A stretch of DNA of 64,000 bases from Annulohypoxylon bovei var. microspora (lineage: Eukaryota; Ascomycota; Sordariomycetes; Xylariales; Hypoxylaceae): the NCBI GenBank assembly GCA_022836615.1, contig MU405244.1, forward strand, positions 62,001 to 126,000. Reading direction: 5' to 3'. A program made the position numbers and the translations under genes. Shown piece after piece: positions 11,338-25,600 of the stretch. Numbering within the stretch: the stretch's first letter is position 1; each line of letters opens with the position of its first letter. The notes beneath the pieces are model-generated. The model searched no databases and was not told where the DNA came from. It saw nothing but the letters and a program-made list of their open reading frames with translations.

Positions 11338-13049
11338 GATGATAGTATGCTCTATTATCAATGAATCTTTCGCTTGGTGAATATATGAAAGATGACACTG
11401 GAAGAACACAATCCGTCGTTTTAAGTCTTCTAATAGCACCACAATGGTTCTCAACATTAACCAGATGTATGAGAAATCAGCTCAATTTTTGTCTAATTCT
11501 CCCCTCCCCTCCCCTCCCCCCCCTTTTCAAAGGGACCTTAGGACATCCTTTGGATCGCACTGCCAAGGACACTGAGATATACGCATGTGCAACTAAGTAA
11601 TCCTTTGCATTTTGATGAACATGCATGCTGCTTGTTGCTCTCTCCTGCATCTTCATCGTCTCGCTAACCCGACTCGGGGGATCGGAAAGGGTTGTAGGGA
11701 ATATATCGATGTGCTGTCAGAACTGCAGGGTTCCTACCTTGCGCGTTATACTGATCAGTTTCGGTCTGGAAACCAAGTAATGACGAATTAGCGCCAGAGA
11801 ATCGCACAGTATATTGCCACGAAAATGAAGTGTACTTAAGGCAATAAAGGGACCGAAGAGGTAGGGAAATGTGGTTGCCTAAGGCAAAAGGTACCTTGGT
11901 TTGCGATCCATTTCCAGTAACAGCAGCCTGTGCCGGAAAGACCAAGACACAGACCCTCAGGGACTTTTGGGCTGTTCTTAATTTGACGGATAACCCGGCA
12001 AATGATGTTTATGAAGATAATTGGCTCTCAATTGTCACTTCTATGATGTAGTGATGTTGGCCTTGTGTTTGCCTTGTCCAGGACGAAATCTGCCTTGCGG
12101 AGCTAACATTGACGGGTACCATAGCCATAGGGTTCCATGATTCGGGATGAGGAAGAAAGAAACGGTATGTAGGATAGATATCTAAAGAGAATGGTGAAGG
12201 CTGGAAGAGATGTCAAGACTTCAAGAGATATATAACTACCTACTCTAGTCCCCCCGTCATATGATGAATTTCAGTTTCACTACTAAGATTGGGGGCTTTG
12301 GAGCAGCTGGGGGCTGGGGAGGGGCGGAATACCTATAATTAACATATTAGCAACGGCTTGACTAACTAGATAGTCATAATATACCAATTGGCATTTAAAA
12401 TAGTAATTTTTATGTAGGGCTATGAATGTATAGTGCTGATGGGCTCTTACAGTTGTAGATCGCGGAGTAGGCACTCACAGTATAGAAGTCACGTAATCGG
12501 TTGTCTCGCGGCAATAAAGGAGTCTTGTTAGCCGGATGTGGATCATAGAGCCTCATGAAGTCATGAAGACCTAGGGTATATCTGTCCACCTTAGGTAGGT
12601 GGGTAAGTAAAATCCATTGGCGACTGACGCTAGTATCCCACATCTGGTACGATTTTCAAGCCACCCCCAACTCCCCTCTCTTGAAGAAAATATATCTATG
12701 CTGTCAAAGGTCTTACTTATGCATGAATGACTGCATACTAAATGAGGGGAGGTGGCGCTAGACCTACAAATATGTAGACGTTATCATTGTTCGAAAGCCT
12801 AGTTGGGGTCTACACCGAAAAATGTGTGCTGGACGCGGTCCAAATGCTTTTTCCCCGTTACACCAATGCAACGATAATATACGTAAATTTCTCGGCAATG
12901 TAACAATAGCGTGTCATGCCTACAACATATATGGCCATTTCCACACCTATATAGCATAGATACAACATACCTACCTACCAATGCTTGTAAATTCAAAGAG
13001 GTGTAAGGCTGTAAGGCTGTAAGAAGACATAGGGTCGAGAGATACACGT
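11338..13049. other. Intergenic, nothing recognised
   Basis: Upstream flank of the zinc-finger gene. A C-rich CCCT tract lies at about 11503-11523. Overlapping frames on both strands at 11664-12051 have no motif. An 8-bp direct repeat (TAAGGCTG twice) lies near 13006. Confidence 0.5.
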
Positions 13050-15300
13050 CTATTTCTCATTGTATATTTAACACATTCTTTCAGAAGGGGATATATCGGT
13101 ATCTTAACGTATTGTGTAAAGACGACCCGCATTGACTTATGTTTGGTGATATAACACGGCCATTTAACCTAAGTAAGTAGATAAGTAACTTAAAGAGGTA
13201 TCTTTCTGATTGAAAACCCCAGCTCATATATTTGATTGCTCATCTTATAATTCAATAACTGCCTATTATTATGCTTTCAAAGCTGGCATAATAACTGACA
13301 TTTTCAATGAAACCAGCCACTTCGAGTATTATAAAGAAATTCATTTAAAGACGTCGTTCATTAATGTTTTAATAAACCCTTGAATTAATACCAGGGCAGA
13401 TATAAACATGCAATTCTAAAAAGTTATATTGTAGTCCAAAGTATAAGAAGAAATCCGTATCCGAAATCCTCTATCGAGGTAATAAGTTGATTAAGCAGGT
13501 ATTAAAATATTAATATTAATTTTAATGGAGTTAAAGACTTGTATTAATTAAGGGGATACATTTATATTTAACTTTATGTTAGAATAACGAAACATCCTTA
13601 AAGTTCATTTTACAACGAGATGATACGTGTATTAGGTAACCGGTTAGCTAGGTATTTAAATTTGCGGTATGAAGAACTCTTTCCTCATAGTCCATAATTC
13701 GGAACTATACTTACTTACCTACTTATTCAAAGATTAATTATTAATGATTGGTATTTCTCGTAACATAAAACCTAAGAACTTCGAGCATGCTATTATGCCG
13801 CTTAAATTAAGGTAAAACTTAAGGACATTTTAATTTACCACAAGGAAGGTGCATTTAAGAGAAAGTTAACATTAAATCTAATCACTAAGTTTCATTACCA
13901 TTACGATAAAGTTAACAAAAGAATATATACCTACTTAAATACTTACCTTTACTTAAGTAAAGGTGTTATAAAACCATCCGTAAGGTTTAATTTATTAAAA
14001 TACATTCTCCGTTATATAATAACCCCTTTTTACATGAAGAAATTTCAAAATTACCCAGTTTTACGGAATGATATTACTCACATGTAAATGCTTTAAAAGC
14101 ATTTCAAGATACAATCAAAATAAGTGTTCTAAGTGGTTTGTTAAAAAATAACCTGGTTGAAAGGTTATGATTCTTTAACTTAAGACCTCAATGTTTAAAA
14201 GTATTCAGAAACAAATAATTATCAAGTAAACAAGTACCAATCAATTCCACGGGAAATTCTTTCTAATAAACACAAACAATAAGTTCTCATAATCGACTAC
14301 GAATCATCAAATGCCAACCTTAATGGACATTCAAAGCATCAAAATGTATTAACTAAAATGTTCGTGAAAGTATAGGTGTTGTGATACGTGAGTGTAACGA
14401 ATATCTGAAAGCTACACATTGGCAATAATAACTTCAACTTTAAGTGTTAATACCATTAATATGAAGCATACCTAAATGCCGAAGAAAGCAATGTGAAACT
14501 CCACAGCCATATGAATCATTAATTGCCAACAATGTATTTCAACATAAGACCTAAAATAGTGGCGATAACAATGGAGATGGGTTTCAGCACAACAAGTACT
14601 TAACTATAACCGAGTTACATTGTTAAATTGAAATATTTTGATTCTTATTTCGTTAGGACTGACGTATAATTATCTACCCAATAACTTTTTTGGACTCATC
14701 AAGTTTGACAAATATGTCCAACAACACTGCTCTTGAAGTTGGACATAAACCACACAATGGTGTATACCTTAGAGACACAAATACTTCATAAAGTATCATG
14801 ACAGCAATTATAATACACTACGATACATCTTATTCTCATCATTTGAATCTATTATGTTAAAAGGTTCACTTTGATCTTTGCACGATAAAAGAATTCTCCT
14901 AAATAAAGGTGTAGGTAGGTACCTAGTCTATTACTATATCTCTGGATGTAATGCTATCCTATTGGCACAACTATGAAGGGTTCAAACCTGCCTATTCTAA
15001 ATACTCACTTGTCTAAGGTACATCAAACCAAATAATAAGTTTTCATCAAATTGGTAATAAACCGCAACGATGATAAACTTCGTTTCATACTTTTTATGTT
15101 CTAATATGCTATCATGTAAGAACAACGAGTTTTCTCTTTACCGCTATTATAATATTCCCGAGGAACTGGTACAACAAATTTCACGATAGCTTACCCCTTT
15201 GTGTCATATATTAACTCCGTATCTTGGTATCGCATTCATTGTTTTATAGGTAGGTACCTACATAACGAACTAAGGTTAATATACAGGTTACGGGTCAATT
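13050..15300. other. A+T-rich, gene-free block
   Basis: This long stretch is visibly rich in A and T, with stops in all frames; no frame of 60 codons is open anywhere in it. Several TAGG/CCTA tracts interrupt it. It could be a repeat relic decayed by C-to-T mutation, but I cannot identify an element or its ends. Confidence 0.45.
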
Positions 15301-18300
15301 CCCCCCCTTTGGATAATGACGTATAGAATAATCAAACTGCTCCCCTCTATAATATCAGTATGAATAGTTCTCTACATTCAGTTATGTTGAGACTCCTTAG
15401 AACCATGGCTTAGGTAATAGGTCACGGAGCCGAGTCCGTCGGACCATATGATTTCCTTAGACAAAATTGCACATGTCTGTACTCCCGCTGCTACTTTTAG
15501 ATCGCCCCAGACTCCCAGCCGATTTGGTCCCACGTAGAGACAGTATCCTAGCTTCTAGAACACACAGTAGGTAGTCTGCCCTGTTTTCAAATCCGAGAAA
15601 CGGGCTTGTGATCTTTGCGCTATCATTCAAAGCAGAATACAAATATACCTATTATAAGGTAAGAATTTACTATGACAAGGTGCGGGAGCCGATAACATGG
15701 ATGGCCTGTCTCGCGCTCCATGTTTACATTTAACAAAGGTATGTTTAGTGCTAAGATAGAAAATATTGAGAGACTATGCTCCCTCAATCGAGACATTGTT
15801 AGGTCGTATATCGGGTCTGGATTTCCACTCTACGATACTGACGCAGGTACCGCATTTCAGGGGCTTGGGGTGGGAAGTACAACTAGATTTATGTCTACTT
15901 GAACTATAAGCCACTTTATGCTACTGGTATAACTAGGCCATTCTTGACTTTAAGCATTGTTCTGAATAGTAAGACAGAATTATAAAAATGGTTGATTCAA
16001 TCTCGATTGCATGTGCTGAAAGTATTATCATAGTATCAAGATCATCATGGGTTAATGGGATGTTCGATAGGTAGGTACTTTCACTAAACTGAGGCAAAAC
16101 CGGCGAAGATGATGTACTGACCTTCCAAAGCTAGTGTTTTTATTTGAAGGGGTTCATGTGGTACACAGGGGATTACGCGTCCTCGAACCGTACGGCCATT
16201 AGGAGAAGATCTATATGAAAGGGGTCATTCCTAAGCAAAGGACAGTCAGTTGTCACAGTTTACGAGCAAGGAATACCTATAGGCAAGACATTTAACCTCG
16301 ATATATTTCGTTATGTTGTGATAGATACATTGATTCTCTAACATAAATAATTACTGTAGGTATCATGTATATGATGGGTCTGAAAGGATGGTCTGAAGGC
16401 TAGCCTTACTGTCGACCTATTAACACGAAACCCGATCTCACTGGAGTTTCTTCAACAGTATACCGCCATAATCATAGATATAACGAATTGTACTAGATAT
16501 TTTAAAAATAAGACTTCTATAGTGTGAAATAACTACGCGCTGAAGCAGCTGTAGATTCGTTCGGACTCCCATGGCTACGGAGTTTAGGATCACCTAGGGC
16601 TAGTAGATAGCGCGACAGGCAGTGTCGATCATGCCTACTCCGATTGGTCGTCCACCTGCACGCGCATGTTGATCATCAAGCCCGGTGAGGTCGCCGGTTT
16701 ACTTGCTGAATGACGTCTCACTTCACACCGCAGAGGTCAATACATGTTTGGCCTGGATGGAGCAGGATAGAAACTCGGCGTAAGCTTTTAGTACATAGGA
16801 GCGCGGTACAGCGATGATATCCGGTTCTAAAGCGCACGGGAAGCTATGTTCAAGTCATAGAGCATTTGAATAGGCGTCGGTAAGCTGTCTATCTATAGAA
16901 CAGGTACGGAAGTCTCAGAAAAGACCACTACATGCGGCTTGTGTTGTATAGATGGCAAGTGTCAATATCTCAGCTGCTAACCGTGGCTTGGTGGGCGATA
17001 CGATTAACTACCTACCTAGGCAAGGGGTGGCGGCGCCTAGGCTCCATTGTATGCGACTCGAACGAAGAAAACAGGTGCTTGAAGGACTGATAACGAGTTC
17101 ATATGCAAGCCTTCCTGCTGTGTGTGGACGGGCTGGAGTTCCGGGGACCCTGATCATCTTCAGAGCCTCGGAGGCAGGTATTTACAACTCCCACGATCGA
17201 TCCTGGGCCAAGTCTTTGCCCCCCCTTAACTTCCCCCTCTCAATGTTTCACTCAAACTATTGCTTTAGATAGAGTTTGTGGCTGTAAACTCGGGCATCTA
17301 GCGGGTTGAGTGGTTTACGGGACATCCAACCGAAGCACACCCTTCAACTTGAAAATCTTTAGTGGCGTTACCATGGACGCATGTATACGATCCCACTCTC
17401 TACTTGACATCGCTCCCAACTTCCAAGTCTGTATCTTCCCATCGTATAAATTATCTATACCGCAGCTTGCCAGGCGGCTAGACAAGGCTAGACATTGACC
17501 AAACTTGAGACCCTCACTCCTTTTACTAGCGCATTTAGTTAGTGTTCGCACTAATTATGGCAAAGCAAATCACCATAATGTCATAAGCTACTCGGCCGAG
17601 AGAAGGATACACACCCTACAATATGTCCCTGTTGTACCTTGATAGGGTTGATGTAGCTTGCACTCACAAGAGTTAATACTTATATATTTTTTCATTATTG
17701 AAACATCAGAACGTATTGCAAGCCGCCCAGTTCTCCATAGAGTGTCTTTTTACATACCTACCTGAGCGGATAAAGAAATTAGGTATTCACAGTCCACTAA
17801 GACTAGGTAATTTTCATCTAAATGCGTAATAGTTAGGTATGATAAATGACGATACTATATTTATGAGTTTAAACCCATTATTCTAGTTGTCGGAAAATTT
17901 GTTCCGTATGGAGGTGATCACGAGTCTACATAGGGGTACGTATACTGTACGGGTTACATGTGGTATCGTTGCATGGAATTGTCGAAAATCATGTCAATGA
18001 ACCATATACGCGCGTAAGTTTGATGAGATTATCTAAATGAGCCTCTTGGTTGTAAGAATAAACAATGAAGAGCAGAATATGAGCCTAGAACCTGACGAAT
18101 ATTCATCGCGGAAAGTTGACTTAGAGGTCATGTGGGTAGCATTCGGTTCGCGCTTACGAGAGATCTCGTAGGTCTAATATATCTGGGTTGTAGATAAGCA
18201 AGCTTTACTTGTAGCTGACGACGAGCGGAACATGATGACCGCATACGCGTAGGCAGGTCGGATCATGACCATCCCTCAGAACCCGAGATACTAAGAGTGA

Positions 18301-18845
18301 TACAATTAAACCCGCTATTGAGTAGAACAACCTAATACCGATAGATCATGATAAGCTGCTCATGGGGAGACGAGAATGTGTCTCTAAGAGGTCTACTCTT
18401 AATGATTCGACTTAGGGCTGACTCATTCACCTTTGCCGGTCAAAAGTAAAGCAATTATGATCTTTGGTCAATTTATGCCGCGCATGATGAAATACATTGT
18501 TGTTGATTCCACTGTGGCGTTCGTCGCAACTCATTGGATCTGAGCGCGGATATTATATAAATGTCCTAACATGATTAAACGTCTGTATTAGATTGGAAGA
18601 GAATAGGAGTGATAATTACTCTTATATGCACAACTTATGGTTGGCGTCAGCTCTGTGAATATTATGATGGCTTAGGTACCTATGTACCTACCTACGGTAG
18701 TTAATACTGTTATTACATTGTAGTGTTTTGATCTTTGCGATGACGCGGAAAAGATGATGAAGCTCCTACAAACCAAGAAGGTCGGCGACCATAGACAGTT
18801 CCAATTAACATTATCAATTCAGTCACCCTGTAACCGGATATCATG
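15301..18845. other. Intergenic, nothing recognised
   Basis: Composition is more balanced than in the preceding block. Frames of 60-106 codons (15457-15642, 15720-15902, 16952-17272, 17310-17551) lack motifs and compete with opposite-strand frames. I find no coherent exon chain. Confidence 0.45.
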
Positions 18846-18870
18846 AAAAAAAAAAAAAAAAAAAAAAAAA
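18846..18870. repeat. 25-nt poly(A) tract
   Basis: A run of 25 A residues on the plus strand. It lies just beyond the 3' side of the tentative minus-strand gene at 19080-20137. It could be a retroposon tail or a simple homopolymer; no target-site duplication was evident. Confidence 0.9.
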
Positions 18871-19079
18871 GAAGACTTGGAGTTGTGAAATGTGAAATGT
18901 GTTATTGGATGCGACGGCGGATTGGTCTTCGCAATCTTTGGCATTTCGTGTTCGCCGTCTAAATACCCAATGGCGGGAGTTGAAGGCCTTCCGCGCTCAT
19001 TTTCGGGGCTGTGATACTTCACGCAGGCCGACAAACCGTCTCATTGAATAATATATTCGGGATAATCCTCGCATACATA

Positions 19080-20137
19080 TTATCGAATTATTATCCACCT
19101 TATTGACGAAATAGGAATCTTTCCCCCAACTTCACTGACGAGTTTGTGGGTCAATTGATGTGGAGACCTAAGATCTTCGACTCTTCGGAAGTTTGCCGAA
19201 GCCATAAGCAGCCAAACCGTTCTGGTGGATGGGCGTATTTCCGTAATGAGGCTCATCTGCGTGTCCAGGAGGAGCTTGTGGCGGCTCAAGGAGTTAAGGG
19301 CTCATGCGGTGCGCCAACCGAGTGACCCAGAGCCGTGGATGGATTCACGGCGCTTACCCTGTCTTCGGTAGCAGTGAAATCGCTAAGGAGCTAAAGAATG
19401 CACATTCCCGCTTGCTTGGATGGAAAATTCGAATATCGCGGGCGAAATTCCCCCCTCCATCTTTCATAGGGAATCCTCCCCTAAAACCCCGCCCATGCGA
19501 CTTTGCGCCTGGTTATTATTAGCATTAACCTACCCGTCCAGAACGCGGAAGATGGGGAAACGGCCCGCCCTGCGAGGTAATCGATCATGTCTTGCATTCT
19601 TTCCGAACGGAGGCAAGTCTTCAGGTCTGATAGCAGCTGAAAGATCGTAAAAGGAGACGAACGTGTCAATCCAGACCGGCGTGAAATTTGCGTAGAAACT
19701 CTCCGAGACGAATAGTTGGAGCCTGACACTGACTTTGGGGGTCATTCGAATCTCGAACCTATCAGCTTGACAGATATAGCTATACCATATTCGTCGCCTC
19801 GCAGAAGGAAATTTGGGCGAGACGGGGCTATGATACATTCCGCCACGACCCGCCTGTAACATTGCCTTAACTAACTTCCGCCTGTAGGTTCTGGAGCTAT
19901 GTTTGTCATAAATCGAGACTTACGAGTCTTTTTCTCGGTTGAAGACCCGAATTCGGAAACCAGCCGGTTCGGGAAAGCAATGCGTGGGACTATTAACGTA
20001 GCACAATGCTGTCGGGATTGGCGTAGCTCAAGATGCGATAGGCTGTAGAGACCCTCGTATGTCAAAAGCACAGAATCACCACACTGCGGGCTCGTGACCG
20101 CTAACTTGAACTTCAAGTAATAATCGTTGGCCCCCAT
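19080..20137 (-). CDS. Tentative four-exon gene of unknown function (292 residues)
   Basis: No family is recognised. Four protein-like open segments on the minus strand can be joined in phase. Exon 1 is 19924-20137, exon 2 is 19534-19870, exon 3 is 19358-19480 and exon 4 is 19080-19284. Introns are 53, 53 and 73 nt. Donors are GTAAGT, GTAGGT and GTAAGC; acceptors are GTTAG, TTTTAG and TTGAG, the last being weak. Intron 2 contains GCTAAT and intron 3 CTTAAC as possible branch sites. The product would start MGANDYYLKFKLAV and contain VRLQLFVSESFYANFTPVW. There is no signal peptide or clear membrane segment. The sequence before the ATG is pyrimidine-leaning, as in fungal leaders. A fifth segment at 18880-19020 may belong to it. 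It could equally be a decayed gene, or chance frames that happen to agree. Confidence 0.4.
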
Positions 20138-22364
20138 CGTCAGAGCCAGTAATTGTAAGAGTAGCCGGGTCTGAGTGGTTCTAACGGTACTAATGATAAG
20201 TAGAATTGAATTATCGGAAAGCGAACAATGGATGTCAGATGATAAACGATCACGCTAATGCGGACAGTCCGCAGTTGACAGACCGGTCACCGGTGAGCCG
20301 CGATGATTTGAAATGGAGAAGTGGAGGACTGGAGGAGTAGATCGGAGTCTAGACACTATCTAGCCATCCGTCACGGAATAACCTAGTAAATCGTAACGGC
20401 ATGTATGTCCTCCTTCATACGTCGAGTTACTTTTGAACAGCTCGACGACTTGTTACAGTACATGGTAACTTAGTTGCAAAGGTTGTAAACATTATGATTG
20501 AAGATGCTAAGTGAAGTGTAACTGTAAATGGAAAAAATATGGAGTTTTAAAATAGACCATTCGTAATTCCGATATTTCCGCCGATATCTAGATACATAGA
20601 TAATTGCATATCTATGTACCTAGGCGGTGGTTAGTTAATAGTCGGGATGGTTTGTTGCATGTTGCATAATCGTATCTCGTATCTTGGAAGCAGTTGGCCG
20701 TCCTTTACTTATTTGTTTTCAATATTACATCGCCAAAAAAGAAAAACGCTTTTGACAACTAAATGCTATGCCTTACCTAATGAGGTATTGGCCTTCATTT
20801 TATAGGCCTGAACGTTTTTGGTTTCACTACATACTACTTGTTACCGACGTACTGTAGTATGTCTTTCGGAGACTTCTTACACCTAAACTCACTCACTGCC
20901 CTGTCTTGCCCCGGCCTAGATCAAATTGCGACTCACCGGCATCCCGATATAACACCAGAGAATTGCAATAAACGGGCCTAGGCTTAGGGAACTGCTAGAT
21001 GACGGGTTACACAAACACAGAAATAGGATTCCTACCGCCCTACGACTACCTAGGTAGTCCCCCGGCGTTAAATATTAACTACTACTACTACTACTACCTA
21101 GGTACAAGTCTTTGAAACTTGGTTGGAATCTAACCAAGCAAATCCCATGAACATTCATCACTCTGTCCACTCTCCCTGACAGCCTAAGTAGTGGCAAGGG
21201 ATATCCCAGTCCCGAACGTCATTCCCACGGCCTCATGTTCATCGACTACCTACCTAGAGATAGCTGAGAAACCCATCCGTACCTGGATGGGATGCAGGCC
21301 CATCTTGTGTACGGTATGCAGCAGCTACAGAAAAGTCTCTGTTTCTGTTTCCGTTTCCGTTTCTAGGTTCGCGCCACCGGTCCTAGCCGGTTATTGCGGT
21401 TTCATTTTCACATGAAGCTTTAAATGACGAAGGAGAGGAAACCGCTCATTTATTATCCCTTAGGAATAACAAAACCCTCGAAGCTTAAACCCCATTCAGG
21501 CGAGTGACCTTTGGGGTTCGCATCGGTCCCGACTTACCCATATTTAGTTGAATGGCAGGGTTATCATCCCTAAAAATGCTGACCAATCAGATATTACATG
21601 CCTATTTCAGCTTTGCAACTCCAGTGCCAGCGCGACCAGCATGGTGAGGTCAGACCCTCAGCGAGTATGACAGTGGGACATGTTTAGTGACACGGGAAGA
21701 ATCCGTCGATGAACTTCTTAACTACCTACCTACCTACCTATGTATGAGAGCGAGAAAATTGCTAAAAATGGATTAGATACTAGGTATTACGGTGTCATCC
21801 AGATTATGCACATACATACAAACCACCCGAGCACCGAGTTCGTGTCTTAAAGAGGCTCTAACACCACATCTGGGAGATAAGACCATACTTTACCGACTTA
21901 ATAAGTCAGATTCGGATATGTACCTACCTACGCTGTCGATTTCATCTGTTTATACGGTGAGCTCCGAAAGGGATGTAAATTTTGGAAGAACTTTTGGAAA
22001 ACTAAAGAAGAAAACACACCATGCTCGTTAAAAATTCCCAGAACCAGATAAGGCTCTAGCTAATATTTTTCACTGTGTTTATGTACTGCTCCAGCACGTC
22101 TTGTAACGTGTTAAGGGGGGTTGAATCCCAGCTCAAGGACGCAGGGTAAGCATTTACCCCTCGAGAGACAGAAAAAGCAAAAGTTGCAAGCCCTTCACTA
22201 TTGCCCAGAATATTTCATATGGATGCATAACTAATGGAGTCGCGTATGGTCATGTATGCTTTACCGCAACACAACAGAATCCCGAGGTGAACATACTGTA
22301 CATATCACATATTACCTGTTGCTAGGTACAATACACTAAAGAGATAGACCAGAATCCTGGTTTA

Positions 22365-22403
22365 CCGCAATTGCGGGGTTTTCTCTAATCGAGAGAAACC
22401 CGC
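22365..22403. repeat. Compound palindrome and hairpin
   Basis: CCGCAATTGCGG (22365-22376) is a perfect 12-bp palindrome. Its right half is reused as the left arm of a second hairpin: GCGGGGTTTTCTCT (22373-22386), loop AATCG, then AGAGAAACCCGC (22392-22403), pairing with two single-base bulges. Confidence 0.75.
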
Positions 22404-25005
22404 GAACGACTGGCGCTGGTTCTCGCCCGCGCGCGACGCCTTGTATCTACTTCCATACCAATACTAATTCGCACAGACACGGTACAGCACTAGACTCCAA
22501 CAACTGGGTGCAACCTAGTCGCTTCTACGTCCAGGGACTTTCCCTGCAAGAGCGGCATACGCAAGCATCTATTGGGACAAAGTGATCGAGCCTAGCAGAT
22601 CGCTCCGATGATATTCACTGACAGACTATGCATCTAGAGGATGAACGGGCTCCTGTCGTTTCCCTCAGCCCCCCTTTCGACGTCACGAGCTTAAACGGCC
22701 CGCTATCTTTTGGATCATCAATATCGTTTAGATGTCACCGATGAGGCTCTTTCGGCATGGCAATCCTACCCTATGCCAGGAATAATACATATGTGCTTCT
22801 TTTATATTTACACGCTTAAGTTACATGCTCGTGATTTTACAAGATCATCTGGCGGAAGAGAGGTGGCTTGCATTGACACCATTCAAGCCGCGCCCATTTT
22901 CTAATGCCACGCAGTCTGCAGAACGCCAGCGGAGCACACTGCATTGCCAAGTAGACTTGCAGCCGGGCGATCGATGTCGGGGAAGAGTACAGAAGATCCT
23001 ACATGGATTATTCTTCACCATTGTCTTCTTCCTCTATTGATTCGAGCATTGTTACTTACGATTGAGGCTTTGACGCTACATAATGGTTGTCCCTTTTCAC
23101 ACGCGAGAAGCTCTGGAGAGCTAATCGTACAAAATCTCAAGTTATTGGATTCGCACCAAGCCGCTAGAGTTATCGACCATTCATGTGAAGGGCAATCTCT
23201 ATATCTAGATCTTTATATAACCCGGGACGACGGGATGATTAGATCAACTACCGCGTAAGGAGATAGGTAGGTAGCATTTAACTCCAAAGTCACAGCAGCC
23301 TCATAACTTTATTCCCGCTTTGCGCGCGCGTAGAAACCCAGTAACATTGAATAGACAGCTGAAGATTGAAGCTAACCATATCGGACTGATCATCTACAAT
23401 GTGCCAAGACAATAAGCTTGAAGCGAGCTGAGCAACTCAAGGAACGGCAAGATGCCTGCGTGGGTACATCCATACGTTTCAATAATCTCCTACATTTCTA
23501 CATAATACTTTTTAACTCGCTTGCATCATGATACTTACAGAACTTACTAGGAATATAATACATGCTGGCAAAATCTCGCGCCTTTCGACAGCGGTAAGCT
23601 TATGTGTGTAACCTATCCTTTTATGTAGCGTGTAGGTGGGACATGGTACTTCTTTTTTTCTCGAAGAAATGACGGGGCCGTGTAAGTGATAATAAGCAAC
23701 ACTATTTATCATCCCGATAATTATCCCCCTTTTCCAATCTCTTCTTGGGTTTGGTTCTCGCAGGGGATAATGAGATTCAAAACGTGATCGACCGTACTTA
23801 TGAACCCTAGGCCGGTCCGGTGAGAATAAAGAAAGCACGCGAGACCTACCACGTTAACGGACGGCCTTAGTCGCGGACACACGGCCGAGCGAGATCATAC
23901 ATAGAGCCCTTGTCATAGAATGCACTAGTGCACGAACGGGGATAGGGAATCGCGGAAAGGTTACATCCTTGTCGGTCATTTAGAACCCCAATTCTACCCC
24001 CATCTCATCACCACACTTGAGAGCTGAGCTTTTTCAGGTCTTGTTGATGTTCAGCTGTATTTCTCGTAAGCACGGAAGTATTCTTAATTACTGAGTTTAG
24101 AAGGTATAATAGAATAAAGTACCGGTGAGGATGGGGGCTTTTTCACAATTAATAAAACATTATTCCGTGTCTTTAGTTTAGTTTAGCTTAGTCTAGTTAA
24201 GCTAGAAAGGACGGGAAGCCGGACGGTCTGATGCCAAAATTTAGTCTACATACTTCAATGTTTACCTACTTTAATACTGAAATAAGTACTTAAGTACTTA
24301 TTGCCCACACACACTTTACATGTACATACATGTAGTAACAGTAATAATAACAAGGGTATTGCCTCGATATTTACATACTACATAAAAGGTAACTTCGTAA
24401 TGACTTAATAGTAAAAGGACTAATAAATGAATCGTAATATAGGCAGTAATGATAACCCAGCATCCCGGGATCTTGGGTGCATGGAGCCTTTAAGGGGCGG
24501 AGAGCGGGTGCTAAGTTTAAAATCGCCATGTCGAACAGGGGAGTAGGGGAGGAAATTTGCAAGGTTCTAGCCTCTAGTGTCTTTCCCTACATACAGTAAA
24601 TTTAGGTACTTAGGTACTTACATACAATTCCTCAGCTGTATTTCCCCCTTTGAACTCGAACATCTTCCTTTCATTATTTTGGTAGAGGGACACCCCAGTG
24701 GCCATACTTTTTCAGAGACACATTACATATTCTATTTTCCTTTTCATTTCTTCCTAGTTCTCACTTTCGTAACATTCTCTCTCTCTCTCTCTCCTTAATT
24801 GGTGATCAGACTTCACTGCACTCCTTCTCGTTGGGATCACTCCTAGGGGCATACCATCTAAGTATACATAGCAGCATATTCTTTTGTATCGAGATGTCCT
24901 AGCCATAAGTTAAGATCCTACAGAGATTTCGGCATTGCCATTGGCATTAGCATCGTGCATATGCGTTCCTTACCATGCCTACCTTGGCTGCCTTGGTAAC
25001 TTATG

Positions 25006-25032
25006 TCATCTAGGTCATCTAGGCCATCTAGG
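25006..25032. repeat. 9-bp tandem repeat (TCATCTAGG)3
   Basis: Two exact copies of TCATCTAGG are followed by one copy with a single change (CCATCTAGG), and then TACCTAG. Confidence 0.85.
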
Positions 25033-25600
25033 TACCTAGTAGGCTTATTACGCCTTCTGCCCACGTGCTTAGTGCTCTGGATTACCTAGTACTGCCCCAG
25101 ATCAAGCAAGCCACCGCCCGTGATGAACGAACGCTTCGTTATCCCTTGGTAGTTTCTTTAACGGCCAACAACACAGACCTCAAGCACCGAATTAGTAACA
25201 TTAGCATCATTAAAAAAACAATCCGATCTTGTGAGAACCCGCGAGAAGAGGAGCACTTGAATACCTTAGGTAAGAATGAAATATGTAGATACATACTTAC
25301 GCGGGTACATAACATACGTACCTCATAGTATTCAAGTATCGATGTATCAAAACGCCTTAGGACGGACAGGACGGACCGGCCTAAGCAAGGTTTCCCAATA
25401 GACCCATTTCCCGAGAGCTTACAACCTCCAGCAGTAAGTACACATGGAAGAATTTACTAAGGAACTTAGTAACATAGGTACGTAGTCTAAACCCACGCGC
25501 CTCTTCCGTCTTGCCCCTCTCTATCAGCTTTACACTCTTAAATTGCATATATGCACATCCGGTAGTACTTTCAGCTCGTCGAGCTAGTCTGGGGTGATGA

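Larger units (their letters stand above)
20138..25600. other. Intergenic, simple repeats only
   Basis: It holds (CTA)n at about 21078-21097, a TTTCYG hexamer run at about 21340-21365, CCTA tracts at 21721-21742, a compound palindrome at 22365-22403, TAGG at 23264-23275, a (CT)n run at about 24777-24792 and a 9-bp tandem repeat at 25006-25032. Frames at 22710-23258 and 23512-23838 overlap without a shared exon logic, and I do not call them genes. Confidence 0.45.

Noticed and set aside
22710..23258. Three overlapping plus-strand frames of 64-104 codons
   Set aside because: They overlap in different frames and cannot be joined by plausible introns into one product.
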